Source of the DNA: Falsochrobactrum tianjinense | Lineage (GTDB): Bacteria; Pseudomonadota; Alphaproteobacteria; Rhizobiales; Rhizobiaceae | Assembly (NCBI RefSeq): GCF_019100495.1 | Contig: NZ_JAHRVA010000002.1 | Coordinates: 261,959 to 325,958 of the forward strand | DNA length: 64,000 nucleotides | Reading direction: 5' to 3' | In this document: piece by piece, positions 1-8,620 of the stretch | Layout: every line of letters begins with the position of its first letter | Numbering within the stretch: position 1 is the first letter of the stretch | Translations under genes and position numbers: made by a program | Notes under the pieces: model-generated | Database searches by the model: none | What the model was told of the DNA's origin: nothing | The model's input: only the letters and a program-made list of their open reading frames with translations

Positions 1-752
1 CGGCCGATTGCTGCGTCACGATCAATCACGAACAGCCAATCGGGATTGGTTTCGAGAATGAATTCCGAGCTGATCGGCTGGCCATGACTGCCGATGGCAA
101 GGTCAGGCGCTGCCGGTTCTACACCAAAGCTGTCATGAATGACGCCAAAACGGGAACCAGGACCATAGGCGCTCATCTTGCCGCCAGAAGTCAGTATCAT
201 CAGACCCTTGCCCTTGCCGACAGCCTTTTCCTTAAGCGCCGCAAGTGCCGCATCAAGCTTTTCGATTTCCGCCTTGGCTTCCGTTTCCTTGCCGAAAATC
301 TGGCCGAGTTTTTCGACATTGGCTTCAGTGTCGGCGATGAAATTCTTTGCCGCAACAGTTACGTCGATGGTCGGTGCAATTTTTGCCAGTTCGCCATATT
401 TCGCTGCCGAACGGCCGCCAACGATAATCAGTTCGGGTTCTACGGCATTCACTGCTTCATAATCAGGCTCAAAGAGCGTGCCAACCTTGGTGTAATCATC
501 GCCCTCATACTTTTTCAGATAGTCCGGAAAAGGGATGTTGCCCGGAATGCCGATAATCTTGACGCCGAGACGGTTGAGATTGTCGAGGGTAGCAAAATCA
601 AACACCACGATCTTTTCAGGATTGGCGGTGACGACCGTTTCACCCTGTGCATGCTTGACGGTGATGTCAGCCGCGCTGGTGGTCGAGGTGAGGGCGGCTG
701 CAACAAGTGCCGCACCGCAAAGACGGACGAAATTCCGGCTGAGGTTCAACAT
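1..752 (-). CDS. Siderophore ABC transporter substrate-binding protein (FatB/CeuE-like), 3' end outside window
   Basis: The frame is open from an ATG at 752 to the window edge, so about 250 N-terminal residues are visible and the C-terminus is missing. The product begins with a Sec signal peptide (a basic stretch, then LCGAALVAAALTSTTSA) and continues as a class III periplasmic binding protein: a TVTANPEKIVVFDFATLD-type opening, then NRLGVKIIGIPG, then VEPELIIVGGRSA. This pattern is typical of FatB/CeuE-type binding proteins for ferric siderophores. An AAGGA Shine-Dalgarno sits about 9 nt before ATG 752; an in-frame ATG at 770 is possible but less well placed. It lies downstream of the TonB-dependent receptor on the same strand, with a terminator between them, so it probably has its own promoter in 753-892. 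Permease and ATPase genes are expected beyond the left edge. The family call is firm; the exact siderophore is unknown. Confidence 0.85.
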   Translation of the reverse strand, partial: MLNLSRNFVRLCGAALVAAALTSTTSAADITVKHAQGETVVTANPEKIVVFDFATLDNLNRLGVKIIGIPGNIPFPDYLKKYEGDDYTKVGTLFEPDYEAVNAVEPELIIVGGRSAAKYGELAKIAPTIDVTVAAKNFIADTEANVEKLGQIFGKETEAKAEIEKLDAALAALKEKAVGKGKGLMILTSGGKMSAYGPGSRFGVIHDSFGVEPAAPDLAIGSHGQPISSEFILETNPDWLFVIDRDAAIG

Positions 753-892
753 GGCGTTCGATCCTTTCATCAATCCTGTGCTTTATAGTCTGGTTTTCTT
801 CCAGTCAAAGCAGGAAGTTAAAAATTAATAGTTTTTTGGCCTGAATGGAGTGCCCGACAGTGAGAACATTTAATGAACCACGCCGTAAACAA

Positions 893-921
893 GGGCGGGC
901 GATTTAACTGGTCGCCCGCCC
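893..921 (-). terminator. Rho-independent terminator after the TonB receptor gene
   Basis: The arms GGGCGGGCGA (893-902) and TCGCCCGCCC (912-921) are perfectly complementary around a 9-nt loop. On the minus strand the hairpin is followed by a T-rich tail, TTGTTT. It lies 20 bases past the receptor stop codon. Confidence 0.75.
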
Positions 922-940
922 ACCGATCAGCAATCTTTAA

Positions 941-3076
941 TCAAAACTTGGATGTGAGGGAGATAAAGTAGCTTCTGCCGTTCTCCACGTAATTGGATTC
1001 TGTTTTTGGCTGCTTATCGAAAATATTGTTCACACCGAGGCGGAGGGTTACATATTCTGAAGGGTCATATTTGAAGGAAACATTGGCAACCGCGTAAGGT
1101 GATACATTCTGGGCGACAAGAGTTTCTGGCGACAGAACGTAATCAACCTGCTTGCCGTAATAATCGACCGATCCGGTAACACTGAAGTCTTCGCGCGCCT
1201 GCCATGTGACTTCCGAATGGACGGAGTACTCCGGGTCTGCGGAGAGTGGCAGTCCTGTTTCAAGGTTTTTGGATTCAAACAGGTATGTGAATGAGTTCGT
1301 CCAAGTCCAGTCTTGATGAGGATAGACCGTCAATCCACCTTCCAGCCCTTGTGTGCGAGCGCGATCGATGTTGACCTGCTGCACATATTTGGTACCCTCG
1401 CCAGTGATAAGCGACGCTTGGCGGGCCGAGGTGATCTTGTCGTCAATCTCATTATAGAAATAGGTCAGGTTGGCTTCCCATATGCCATTCTGGTAAACGC
1501 CGCCAAGCTCGAAGCTGTTGCTCGTTTCCGGCTTCAGGTCCGGATTGCCCACCATTTCGCAAGGGCCACCAACAGCACCGCAACCGCGGCCACGAGAAGT
1601 CTGCACCCAGTTCGGGTTTAGCTGGCGCATGTTTGGTGCCTTGAATGCCTGCGCCCACCCGGCTTTGAAAGTCAGATTGTCGCTGAAGTCATAATTGAGA
1701 TAGACGCGAGGGCTTGCGTGGGTACCGAATTTCTCGTGCTGATCGATGCGAAGACCGGCAGTCAGCTTCAAATCTTCCCGAAGTCTGATCTGGTCCTCGA
1801 CAAATACCGCCCCGGTCCACATACTCGTTTCAGTGGAGCCGGAAGTGCCAGTTACGGAATTTGCCTTGCCAAGATTTTCCGGGTCGCTCATTTCTTCGTA
1901 ACGAAGCTCGCCGCCAATCGTCAAATCCTGTTCAAACCAGAAGTCCAAAGGCATGGAAAGTTTGCCATCGAGCGTATAGCTACGCACATTGATAGTGGTG
2001 TCGCCGGTTACAATGCCGCTGCGGTCAAGAGTATTATGATGGTTGTCGGCATTTTCGATAAATGCTGTGATTGTTGATGTGCCGAAGTCCCACTCGCCGA
2101 CATGCCGGAGAGAACCAGTGGTGCGGCGGATGGATGTTTTACTCGTGTCAATCTCGCCATCGGCCAGATAAGGACGGTATTTCTCCTGCCCTGTGCTTCC
2201 TTCAATTTCAAACAACTGGTTGGAGGTAGGCGTCCAGGAGAATTTTGCAGTAATATCATAATCATCGACGCCGCGCGGCGTCTGGATGTCATCATGTTCT
2301 GTTGGATTAGAGGGTTTTTGTTTGCCAATGCTACCGTAAGCGGTGAAAGTCAATTCATCAGGTACAATAGGCCCGCTTACATATGCGCTTACTTTTTTGG
2401 TAGCACCCGTAGCCTTGCTTTCGGGCTGAATCCATTCAGTGGTAAGCGATCCAGTCCAGCTATCCCTGGATTTCTTGGTGATAATATTTACCACGCCGCC
2501 CAGCGCATCTGAACCATATAACGTGGACATTGGGCCGCGGACAATTTCAATGCGCTCGATCGCGTCCAAAGGAACCCAGTCAAGATCGCCATTATAATGG
2601 CGCAAGGTGGTAAGGCCAGCATTTACGCGCTTTCCATCAATAAGAATAAGCGTGTATCCGCTGCCCATGCCGCGCATACTAATACCACGCGTCCCATCGC
2701 TGCCAAAACCTACATTGACGCCCGGTACGGTTCGCAATGCTTCCGTTATATCGGGTGCTGCCCGTTGCTGAAGTTTTTCCTGGCTCAAAACAGAGATGCT
2801 TGCTGGCGCATCCTTCGCGGTCGTTGCGATTGAAGAGGCAGTAACAACAATCTGATCAAGTACGATCCCGCCGCCATTCTCGGTTGCCTGCGCAACTTCG
2901 TTACTCGTTTCGCCGGAACCTGGTGCGCTTTGTGCAAGAGCCATTGCGCTACCAAGAATGAGCGTCGTCGAAAGACATGTGCCCGCGAGGATCGCTTTTA
3001 CGAAAAGCGACTTGCTGGCTAATTGCCTGCTCTGTGTGCTATTCGTCGCCCACAATCCCCGAAACAAGCTGGTCAT
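941..3076 (-). CDS. TonB-dependent ferric siderophore receptor (FepA/CirA type)
   Basis: About 711 residues from ATG 3076, or 734 from an upstream ATG at 3145; neither has a strong Shine-Dalgarno (a weak GGTGA precedes 3076). The order is a hydrophobic signal segment ending AMALAQS, a TonB-box-like GIVLDQIVVTA, the plug domain (PASISVLSQEKLQ, TEALRTVPGVNV, LILIDGKRVN, IERIEIVRGPMSTLYGSDA), and a 22-strand-type barrel ending in phenylalanine (ISLTSKF). NPDLKPETSNSFELG is the classic FepA/CirA barrel motif, and a Cys pair (GCGAVGGPC) lies in a loop just before it. It imports an iron-siderophore complex across the outer membrane using TonB energy. The binding-protein gene downstream and the divergent regulator upstream support one iron-uptake locus. 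The ligand cannot be read from the sequence. Confidence 0.9.
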   Translation of the reverse strand: MTSLFRGLWATNSTQSRQLASKSLFVKAILAGTCLSTTLILGSAMALAQSAPGSGETSNEVAQATENGGGIVLDQIVVTASSIATTAKDAPASISVLSQEKLQQRAAPDITEALRTVPGVNVGFGSDGTRGISMRGMGSGYTLILIDGKRVNAGLTTLRHYNGDLDWVPLDAIERIEIVRGPMSTLYGSDALGGVVNIITKKSRDSWTGSLTTEWIQPESKATGATKKVSAYVSGPIVPDELTFTAYGSIGKQKPSNPTEHDDIQTPRGVDDYDITAKFSWTPTSNQLFEIEGSTGQEKYRPYLADGEIDTSKTSIRRTTGSLRHVGEWDFGTSTITAFIENADNHHNTLDRSGIVTGDTTINVRSYTLDGKLSMPLDFWFEQDLTIGGELRYEEMSDPENLGKANSVTGTSGSTETSMWTGAVFVEDQIRLREDLKLTAGLRIDQHEKFGTHASPRVYLNYDFSDNLTFKAGWAQAFKAPNMRQLNPNWVQTSRGRGCGAVGGPCEMVGNPDLKPETSNSFELGGVYQNGIWEANLTYFYNEIDDKITSARQASLITGEGTKYVQQVNIDRARTQGLEGGLTVYPHQDWTWTNSFTYLFESKNLETGLPLSADPEYSVHSEVTWQAREDFSVTGSVDYYGKQVDYVLSPETLVAQNVSPYAVANVSFKYDPSEYVTLRLGVNNIFDKQPKTESNYVENGRSYFISLTSKF

Positions 3077-3164
3077 TTTTGTCACCGTTAAAGTTGAGTT
3101 TCTTGCTCCTCTTAAGTATGGCAAGATGGTGACGTCAATCTTCATGTTTTATAAACGTTCCAAG

Positions 3165-3179
3165 TTGCAGAAAATGCAA
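3165..3179. promoter_or_regulatory. Candidate operator in the divergent receptor/regulator promoter
   Basis: TTGCA-N5-TGCAA is a short inverted repeat just before the regulator start and upstream of the divergent receptor gene. LysR-type proteins bind short dyads of about this size, so it is a reasonable operator for the neighbouring LysR-HTH protein. That is inference from position and symmetry only. Confidence 0.3.
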
Positions 3180-3192
3180 TTGAGTGGGTGCT

Positions 3193-4674
3193 ATGGCGAT
3201 GATGAGCAAACATAGAAAAACACAGGCAGATGCAGAGAATGCGAATGGTGAGACGTCACGCCTAGGTCAATTACGCCTGTTGATTGCACTTGATGCTCTT
3301 CTTGTGGAAGGAAGTGTTGGTGGAGCCGCAAAGCAGATGGGACTGAGCACGGCCGCCATGAGCCGCCTGCTTGGGCAGATTCGTGAAAAATTTGATGATC
3401 CCATTCTGGTGCGCTCTGGGCGCAGCATGGTTGCCACACCTAAAGCCGAGGCTTTGCGAGGCCGCCTTCGCCGCCTTGCCAACGAAGCCGAAGCTTTGAT
3501 GAAACTCGATAACGGAGAGATCGCTGCTCCATCCGGCAAGGGGCACCAGAGTTGGAGATATACCAGTGCCATCACCATTCCGCCCCCGCTCAGCATCCGC
3601 AAGGTTCCAGAACTGGAAAATCACCCGACGCCAGAGCAGGTCGCAGCGCAGTTCGCCAATATTCAAAGCGAGAATGATCCTGTCCGGCGATTAGCGAAAT
3701 ATATTGCCATAACGGGCCGTAAGATCGGTCATGCGCGCCCGCTTGAAATCCATGAAGCGGAAGATGCATTCGCCACAATCCTTGCTGGTGAGGCTGACCC
3801 GATGCAGATCAGCGCCTTGCTACGTCTCATTCATTATCGAGGGGAAACCGCACCGGAACTTGCTGGCATGGCGCTCGCCGCTCACAAATATTGTTCCACA
3901 GCCACCGCTTTTCCAGCACCTGCCCTGGACTGGCCTGCGCATCTGTCGCCCAATTCCCAGCAATCGCCGTGGTTCATGCAGGCCGCATTACTGGTCGCGC
4001 GCGCGGGTTATCCAGTCGTACTGCATGGAAATTGCGGCACGGGCGAGTTTGCGGGTAAGCTGGAACTGGCAGCAGAAGCGGTCAACATACCTATTGCGAC
4101 ATCGCTGGCGCAGGCGAAAAGCTCAATTGCCGCCCATCATATCTGCTTTATGCCGCTGGCCGGATTTGCGCCGCAGATTCACGCACTGCTTGCGCTTTAT
4201 CCGCTTTTTGAATCGCGCTCCCCAATCAACAGCTTGGTTCATCTTCTCAATCCCATGCAAATGCCTGCATCATTTCTCGGTGTTACACAGCCCGCCTATC
4301 GGGAGTTGCATCGCGATGCCGCAGGATTGCTGGGCTGGCATTCAGTCTCGGTCGTTTCGACTAGCCGCGATGTGGCGGAGCTCGTCCCGCATCGCCCGCA
4401 CACCATCCATCGTCTGGTTGACGGCCAGAAGACCAATCTGATGTTGCCATCATTGTCGAAAGCCGTGTCAGACAAACACGCAAGCCTTAGCGCTTTTGAG
4501 TATTGGCATGCGATCTGGTCGGGGACGGCCGCCGACAAGCGGGCCACACACACGATCATCGCGACAGCCGCCATGGCTTTGATGACAGTGCTGGGAGCAG
4601 ACGATGAGAGCTACGGACAATTCTACGCCAGGGCCGAGGAGTTGTGGTGCAGGCGCCATCAGCGCGCTGCTTGA
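3193..4674 (+). CDS. LysR-type HTH fused to a TrpD2/YbiB-like phosphoribosyltransferase-fold domain
   Basis: About 493 residues. Residues ~23-90 are a LysR winged helix-turn-helix (LLIALDALLVEGSVGGAAK, LSTAAMSRLLGQIREKFDDP, LVRSG). The usual LysR periplasmic-binding-like effector domain is absent. After a linker, residues ~160-240 match the helical Glycos_trans_3N domain (AKYIAITGRKIGHARPL, EAEDAFATILAGEADPMQIS, LLRLIHYRGETAPEL). The rest matches a degenerate TrpD/YbiB fold (GYPVVLHGNCGTGE, INSLVHLLNPMQMP). YbiB-type TrpD2 proteins are known to bind nucleic acid rather than act as TrpD, so a regulatory role is more likely than tryptophan synthesis. The TrpD glycine-rich phosphoribosyl-pyrophosphate loop is altered to HGNCGTGE. 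GTG 3184 or ATGs at 3193, 3199 and 3202 could be the start; no strong ribosome site separates them. It is divergent from the siderophore receptor and may control it. Confidence 0.75.
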   Translation: MAMMSKHRKTQADAENANGETSRLGQLRLLIALDALLVEGSVGGAAKQMGLSTAAMSRLLGQIREKFDDPILVRSGRSMVATPKAEALRGRLRRLANEAEALMKLDNGEIAAPSGKGHQSWRYTSAITIPPPLSIRKVPELENHPTPEQVAAQFANIQSENDPVRRLAKYIAITGRKIGHARPLEIHEAEDAFATILAGEADPMQISALLRLIHYRGETAPELAGMALAAHKYCSTATAFPAPALDWPAHLSPNSQQSPWFMQAALLVARAGYPVVLHGNCGTGEFAGKLELAAEAVNIPIATSLAQAKSSIAAHHICFMPLAGFAPQIHALLALYPLFESRSPINSLVHLLNPMQMPASFLGVTQPAYRELHRDAAGLLGWHSVSVVSTSRDVAELVPHRPHTIHRLVDGQKTNLMLPSLSKAVSDKHASLSAFEYWHAIWSGTAADKRATHTIIATAAMALMTVLGADDESYGQFYARAEELWCRRHQRAA

Positions 4675-4877
4675 GGCTTTTTTGCCATAAGCGCAGGAAT
4701 GAGTTCAACCAAAAGAAGCAGTCAAATACGTAAGCCTGTTCCTTGACGATAAAGGCTGCTGCCCTGTGTTGCCGCCAAGGAACAGGTGGGGGTACGAATG
4801 TATTTTCCCCCGTTTTATCCGCCCGGCAAGCTGGCAATGCTGGCACAGGAATAAAAGCGCCGGGAAGCCGTTGTCTT

Positions 4878-5282
4878 CTATTCGTTATCGTAGGCTTCGG
4901 TATCGATACCGAGTGCGGCTAGCCCTTCCTCTATATAGTCGCCCAGAAGCGGCGTTCCGAGGAGGTATTTTGCCTCGCGCCCATTATGACGCTCACTCGC
5001 GGTATTCAATGCGTCTTGCCACTCATCGGCGCTGAAATCGCCGCGCCCGACCCACATCAATGCCAGAAGTTCGATTCTTTCGTCTTCATTGAGCGAACGG
5101 ATCGCGGCAACCAGTTCCTTGCGGGTTGGATTGTCGGGTGAAGCGTCGAGAATGTCGACATCGCCGTCATCGGTTGAATTGGAGCCGGAGTTTTCGTCGA
5201 CGGTCGGCACCTGCACATCATATTCCCGTGCCTTGGAGATGATATATTCGAGGTTTTCGATATTATTTGCCAACTCGACCAT
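4878..5282 (-). CDS. DUF3775 domain protein
   Basis: A 134-residue acidic cytoplasmic protein with no signal or membrane segment. ATG 5282 is preceded by GGAGGC at 7 nt, which decides this start over an upstream in-frame ATG at 5363 that would lie inside the TauE gene. The C-terminal half (TRKELVAAIRSLNEDERIE, LLALMWVGRGDFS, ALNTASERHNGREAKYLLG) is the DUF3775 pattern common in alphaproteobacteria, whose function is unknown. An Asp-rich linker (DDGDVDILDASPDN) separates it from a short helical N-terminus. It follows the TauE exporter by 73 bases on the same strand and may be cotranscribed. I cannot assign a role. Confidence 0.75.
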   Translation of the reverse strand: MVELANNIENLEYIISKAREYDVQVPTVDENSGSNSTDDGDVDILDASPDNPTRKELVAAIRSLNEDERIELLALMWVGRGDFSADEWQDALNTASERHNGREAKYLLGTPLLGDYIEEGLAALGIDTEAYDNE

Positions 5283-5355
5283 AATGCGCCTCCGTTGCTC
5301 CCCGCGCACAAAGTATGGTGACGGAGGCGGACAAGCTTGGCAAGCGGGAAATGAT

Positions 5356-6114
5356 TTATCCAAGAAAAGGCAGAACCCAGTCGGCGATCAGCTTTATGGA
5401 CAGGCCGAAAAGAGTGAGCTGAACCAGCAGGAAGAACGGGCCGGGCGGCATGATGCGGGTAAGCTTAGCGCCGACCAAAGTGCCGATGACCGCAGCGGGG
5501 ATCAACCAGTAGCCCAGCGACCAGTCCAGATGCGAGAACTGCTGCAATTCCCAATAAGGCACAAGTTTGACCGCATTGACGACGGCGAAAAGTATGGTCG
5601 AAGTTCCGGCAAAAACCAGCTTTTCGAGATGCTGCGGGAGCACATACATCTGAAAAGGCGGCGCGCCGGAATGGGATACAAAGCTGGTCAGCCCCGTCAA
5701 TATGCCCCAAAAAACTCCGCCGGGAATATCAGCCTTGCGCGCCTGCCTGCGATAGCGGGCGCCGATCCATGCATTGACGCAGAAGAAAATGCCGACCAGT
5801 CCGACCAGCATTCCGATGAATGTGCTCGAAAGATGCGAACTGAACATCCAGCCTACGCCAACACCAACTGTCGCCGCCGGTATGAGGATCGCAAGGTTTC
5901 GCGCGGAAAAATGGTGGCGATAGAGATAAAGGCCGAACATGTCGCTGATGACATAGATGGGCAGCAGAAGGGCTGCGGCCGTCACTGGCGATATGACCAG
6001 CGCCATCAGCGGCACAGCGAGGGTGCCAACAGAAGGAAGACCGCCTTTTGACAACCCTACCAGAAATGCCGCGCCGATCGCGATAGACAGAAAAAGAGGT
6101 GTATGCTCAAGCAT
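5356..6114 (-). CDS. TauE/SafE family sulfite/organosulfonate exporter-like membrane protein
   Basis: 252 residues with about eight hydrophobic segments. It opens LSIAIGAAFLVGLSKGGLPS, the first repeat signature of the TauE/SafE family, and the second repeat, GILTGLTSFVSHSGAPPFQM, is the family's second signature. Such proteins move small anions such as sulfite, sulfoacetate or related organic acids across the inner membrane; the substrate here is unknown. The start is 21 bases beyond the stop of the aminotransferase gene, so the two are probably one transcript, although no strong Shine-Dalgarno is seen. The length is normal for the family. Confidence 0.85.
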   Translation of the reverse strand: MLEHTPLFLSIAIGAAFLVGLSKGGLPSVGTLAVPLMALVISPVTAAALLLPIYVISDMFGLYLYRHHFSARNLAILIPAATVGVGVGWMFSSHLSSTFIGMLVGLVGIFFCVNAWIGARYRRQARKADIPGGVFWGILTGLTSFVSHSGAPPFQMYVLPQHLEKLVFAGTSTILFAVVNAVKLVPYWELQQFSHLDWSLGYWLIPAAVIGTLVGAKLTRIMPPGPFFLLVQLTLFGLSIKLIADWVLPFLG

Positions 6115-6135
6115 GGGCGAGGCGCAATCGGCCGC

Positions 6136-6990
6136 TCATCCGTGCGCCCATTCCCAGTAAAGAGCCCGCGCGCGCTTCGTCATCGGTCCATATTCGAGCG
6201 TCTTCTGATCAAACCCGATGATCGGAACCACCTTGCTCATATTGCCGCTGGAGAAGATTTCGTCCGCTTCGCGGAAGTCCTCGATTGTGAGCGTCGTTTC
6301 ATGGACACTCACACCCGCTTCGCGCAGAAGCCCGATGACGCGCTGACGCGTAATGCCATTGAGGAAGGTGCCGTTGGCCACCGGGGTGAAGACTTCGCTG
6401 CCGCGCACCATGAAAACGTTCGAGGTCGCGGTTTCAGCTACATTTCCCAGCACATCCGTCACAAGAGCGTTATGAAAACCTCTCGCTTTCGCCTCGCGCA
6501 GCATGCGCGCATTATTGGGGTAAAGGCAGGCCGCTTTAGCATTGACCGGCATGACTTCGAGATAGGGCCTGCGAAAAGAAGTCGTTGTAATAGTGAAGCC
6601 CTTGGGTTCCGCCATCGGAATGGCTTCAAGGCACAATGCGAAATCGGTGGATTCGGGCAGAGCGGCAACCGTGCTAGCATCGCCTTCCTCGGCCCAATAC
6701 ATGGGGCGGATATAAACATCCGTACCGGGCGCGAATTTCTTGAGCCCTTCGCGGGCGAGCGCTTCAATATCATTGGCCGAAAACATCGGTTCAAGCCCCA
6801 GCGCGCGAGCGGAATCGTTTGCACGGGCGCAGTGGCGGTCGAGATCGGGCGTGACGCCTTCAAACAGGCGCGCACCGTCAAATATGAGCGAGCCGAGCCA
6901 TGTCGCGTGCGATGAGGCACCGAGGATACGCACATCGCCCTCACGCCACTCGCCCTTGTAATAGGTCCACATAGCACGGCTTCCGGTCAT
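6136..6990 (-). CDS. Class IV PLP-dependent aminotransferase (branched-chain aminotransferase-like)
   Basis: 284 residues from ATG 6990, chosen because AAGGA lies 7 nt upstream; ATG 6999 is alternative. The fold-type IV aminotransferase pattern is complete: SLIFDGARLFEGVTPDLDRH near the N-terminus, the PLP lysine in VNAKAACLYPNN (about Lys152), the conserved ALVTDVLGNVAETATSN with its Glu, and FLNGITRQRVIGLLRE for cofactor phosphate binding. The family includes branched-chain aminotransferase, D-alanine aminotransferase and aminodeoxychorismate lyase; the layout best fits a branched-chain enzyme that transfers amino groups between valine, leucine or isoleucine and 2-oxoglutarate. The specificity is not proven. 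It heads a probable unit with the TauE exporter. Confidence 0.8.
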   Translation of the reverse strand: MTGSRAMWTYYKGEWREGDVRILGASSHATWLGSLIFDGARLFEGVTPDLDRHCARANDSARALGLEPMFSANDIEALAREGLKKFAPGTDVYIRPMYWAEEGDASTVAALPESTDFALCLEAIPMAEPKGFTITTTSFRRPYLEVMPVNAKAACLYPNNARMLREAKARGFHNALVTDVLGNVAETATSNVFMVRGSEVFTPVANGTFLNGITRQRVIGLLREAGVSVHETTLTIEDFREADEIFSSGNMSKVVPIIGFDQKTLEYGPMTKRARALYWEWAHG

Positions 6991-7081
6991 TGTTTTCATC
7001 CTTCGTCAGTCATATTCCCGCGCGCAGACCCGCAGCGGGCGTGCATATCTATATCATCTTGCCGGAAACTGAAAACCGGTT

Positions 7082-7996
7082 TCAGTTCTGCGTTTCATCC
7101 AACAGAACCGGGGTTGCTTCCGCCGATGCAACCGCCGGTGGTCCCTCGACACCGCGCTGGCGCTCGCGGATGAAGGTGAACAGACCGGATATGGTGATAA
7201 GCACGATGCCGATGAGCATCGGCATGTCGATCCGGTCATTGAAGATGAAATAGCCGAACAATATGGCCCACAGCATCTGGCTATATTGCGGAGACGCGAT
7301 AGCGCTGGCGGGCGCATACTGGGCCGCAAGCATGAGCAGGATATTTGCAAGCGCCGCCAGAAGCCCATATCCGGCCAGATAGAGCCATTGTTGCGCGCCG
7401 GGCGTCTGATAGCCGGGGATCATCAACAGCCCGCATATAATGATTGGACCGATCAGGCCAGCGGTATAAAGGGATATGCGCTTTTCGCTTTTGCCCATCA
7501 CGCGGAAAATCACGATGCTCATCGCCCCGCCAAAACCGCCGCCAAGAGCCCCCAGATGGCCGATGGAAAGCTCGCGAAATCCGGGGCGAAGCACAATCAT
7601 AACGCCCAGAAAACCGATCGCAACCGCCGACCAGCGCCGCCAGCCGACCTGCTCCTTGAGAAAAAGCACCGACAATATGGTGACAAAGGCAGGCAGCAGG
7701 AAAATAAGCGCAAAAGCTTCGGCCATGGAAAGATGGGTGAAGGCGACGACACTGCCGATGACGCCCATTGTGGCAGTCACAGTCCGCAACAGCCACAATC
7801 TGATATTGGTGGTCCGAAACATATCGGACCATGCATCTTCGGGCTTCTTGGTGAAAGGGATCGCGAGTACACCCAGAACCGCGCCGTAGAAAGCGATTTC
7901 GTAAGGCGAAAGCGTGCCGTCGATAAACTTGACGCAGGCGTCGCTGACAGCGAATGCGGCGTAAGAGGCAAACGCCAGGAAAATACCGTAAAGCAT
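7082..7996 (-). CDS. EamA/DMT family inner-membrane transporter
   Basis: 304 residues with ten predicted membrane segments arranged as two EamA repeats, each about 130 residues. It starts MLYGIFLAFASYAAFAVSDA, and the second half shows YGLLAALANILLMLAAQYAP and the family's PLOT-type helix ending SPQYSQMLWAILFGYFIFND. Members export or import metabolites such as amino acids, nucleosides or S-adenosylmethionine; the substrate cannot be told. It is on the same strand as the aminotransferase but is separated by a gap of about 90 bases containing a small dyad (67-74 and 80-87 of the 7000 block), so it may be a separate transcript ending near 7060. Confidence 0.85.
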   Translation of the reverse strand: MLYGIFLAFASYAAFAVSDACVKFIDGTLSPYEIAFYGAVLGVLAIPFTKKPEDAWSDMFRTTNIRLWLLRTVTATMGVIGSVVAFTHLSMAEAFALIFLLPAFVTILSVLFLKEQVGWRRWSAVAIGFLGVMIVLRPGFRELSIGHLGALGGGFGGAMSIVIFRVMGKSEKRISLYTAGLIGPIIICGLLMIPGYQTPGAQQWLYLAGYGLLAALANILLMLAAQYAPASAIASPQYSQMLWAILFGYFIFNDRIDMPMLIGIVLITISGLFTFIRERQRGVEGPPAVASAEATPVLLDETQN

Positions 7997-8243
7997 GATG
8001 ATTCCGAAAAATGGGAGGCGTTCTTCTCTATTCCGGCATTAATCGATCAGCAGTGATTTGGCAAAAGGCATTTTCTTGTCGAGTTAGGAAGATCAATATG
8101 CCGCAGTGCCTTATGGCATAGGCGATTACGGTCTTTTCAAGGTCGCGAGTTCCCGCGAAAATGCATGCCTCATTTGCAATCATATCCGTAGTGAAAATTC
8201 AGGCAAAAGCCTATCTACTGATCATCCAACGAGGAGAAAGCAA

Positions 8244-8381
8244 ATGAACATTCGTCAGAAATTCAACCAGTATGTTTCCCGTCGTCGCGCTGTGCGTGAA
8301 TTGGGTGCGATGGACGATTATCTTCTTGCCGATATCGGTGTGTCGCGTTCCCAGATTCAGAGCGCAGTTTTCGGTAAATAA
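8244..8381 (+). CDS. DUF1127 small arginine-rich protein
   Basis: A 45-residue protein starting MNIRQKFNQYVSRRRAVREL, with the conserved DUF1127 core LGAMDDYLLADIGVSRSQI. A strong GAGGAGAAAG Shine-Dalgarno lies 5-6 nt before ATG 8244, and a good terminator follows at 8437, so this is a stand-alone transcript. Longer in-frame readings from 8106 have no ribosome site. Small DUF1127 proteins in Rhizobiales have been linked to RNA turnover and phosphate or carbon metabolism, but no role can be deduced from this sequence. The 247 bases upstream hold no gene and must contain its promoter. Confidence 0.85.
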   Translation: MNIRQKFNQYVSRRRAVRELGAMDDYLLADIGVSRSQIQSAVFGK

Positions 8382-8436
8382 GAACATATGGTGCGGCTTT
8401 TAAACCATCGCCCCATAGTTGAAACCAGACTAAAAT

Positions 8437-8472
8437 AAAAAGCGTCGGCATCCAGTCCGGCGCTTTTTTTTT
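8437..8472 (+). terminator. Terminator after the DUF1127 gene
   Basis: AAAAAGCGTCGG and CCGGCGCTTTTT pair with one G-U around an 8-nt loop and end in a run of nine T. This is a strong intrinsic terminator 55 bases past the stop codon. Confidence 0.9.
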
Positions 8473-8620
8473 GACTGTTCTTTCCGCAGTGCCCATGTTG
8501 CCTTTCATAGTCCACATTACTTTCTTCAGGTATCAGGAATATTACCCAAAGGCATGATAAGGCTTGTATACTGGCCCGCTTCGCGGTTATGTGGCTACCC
8601 GATGCTGCAAGGACGCGAAC

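Noticed and set aside
5089..6051. Open frame of 320 codons on the plus strand
   Set aside because: It runs antisense to the DUF3775 and TauE genes, which both have family signatures; the product has no recognisable domain and is rich in Arg and Gln as expected of a shadow.
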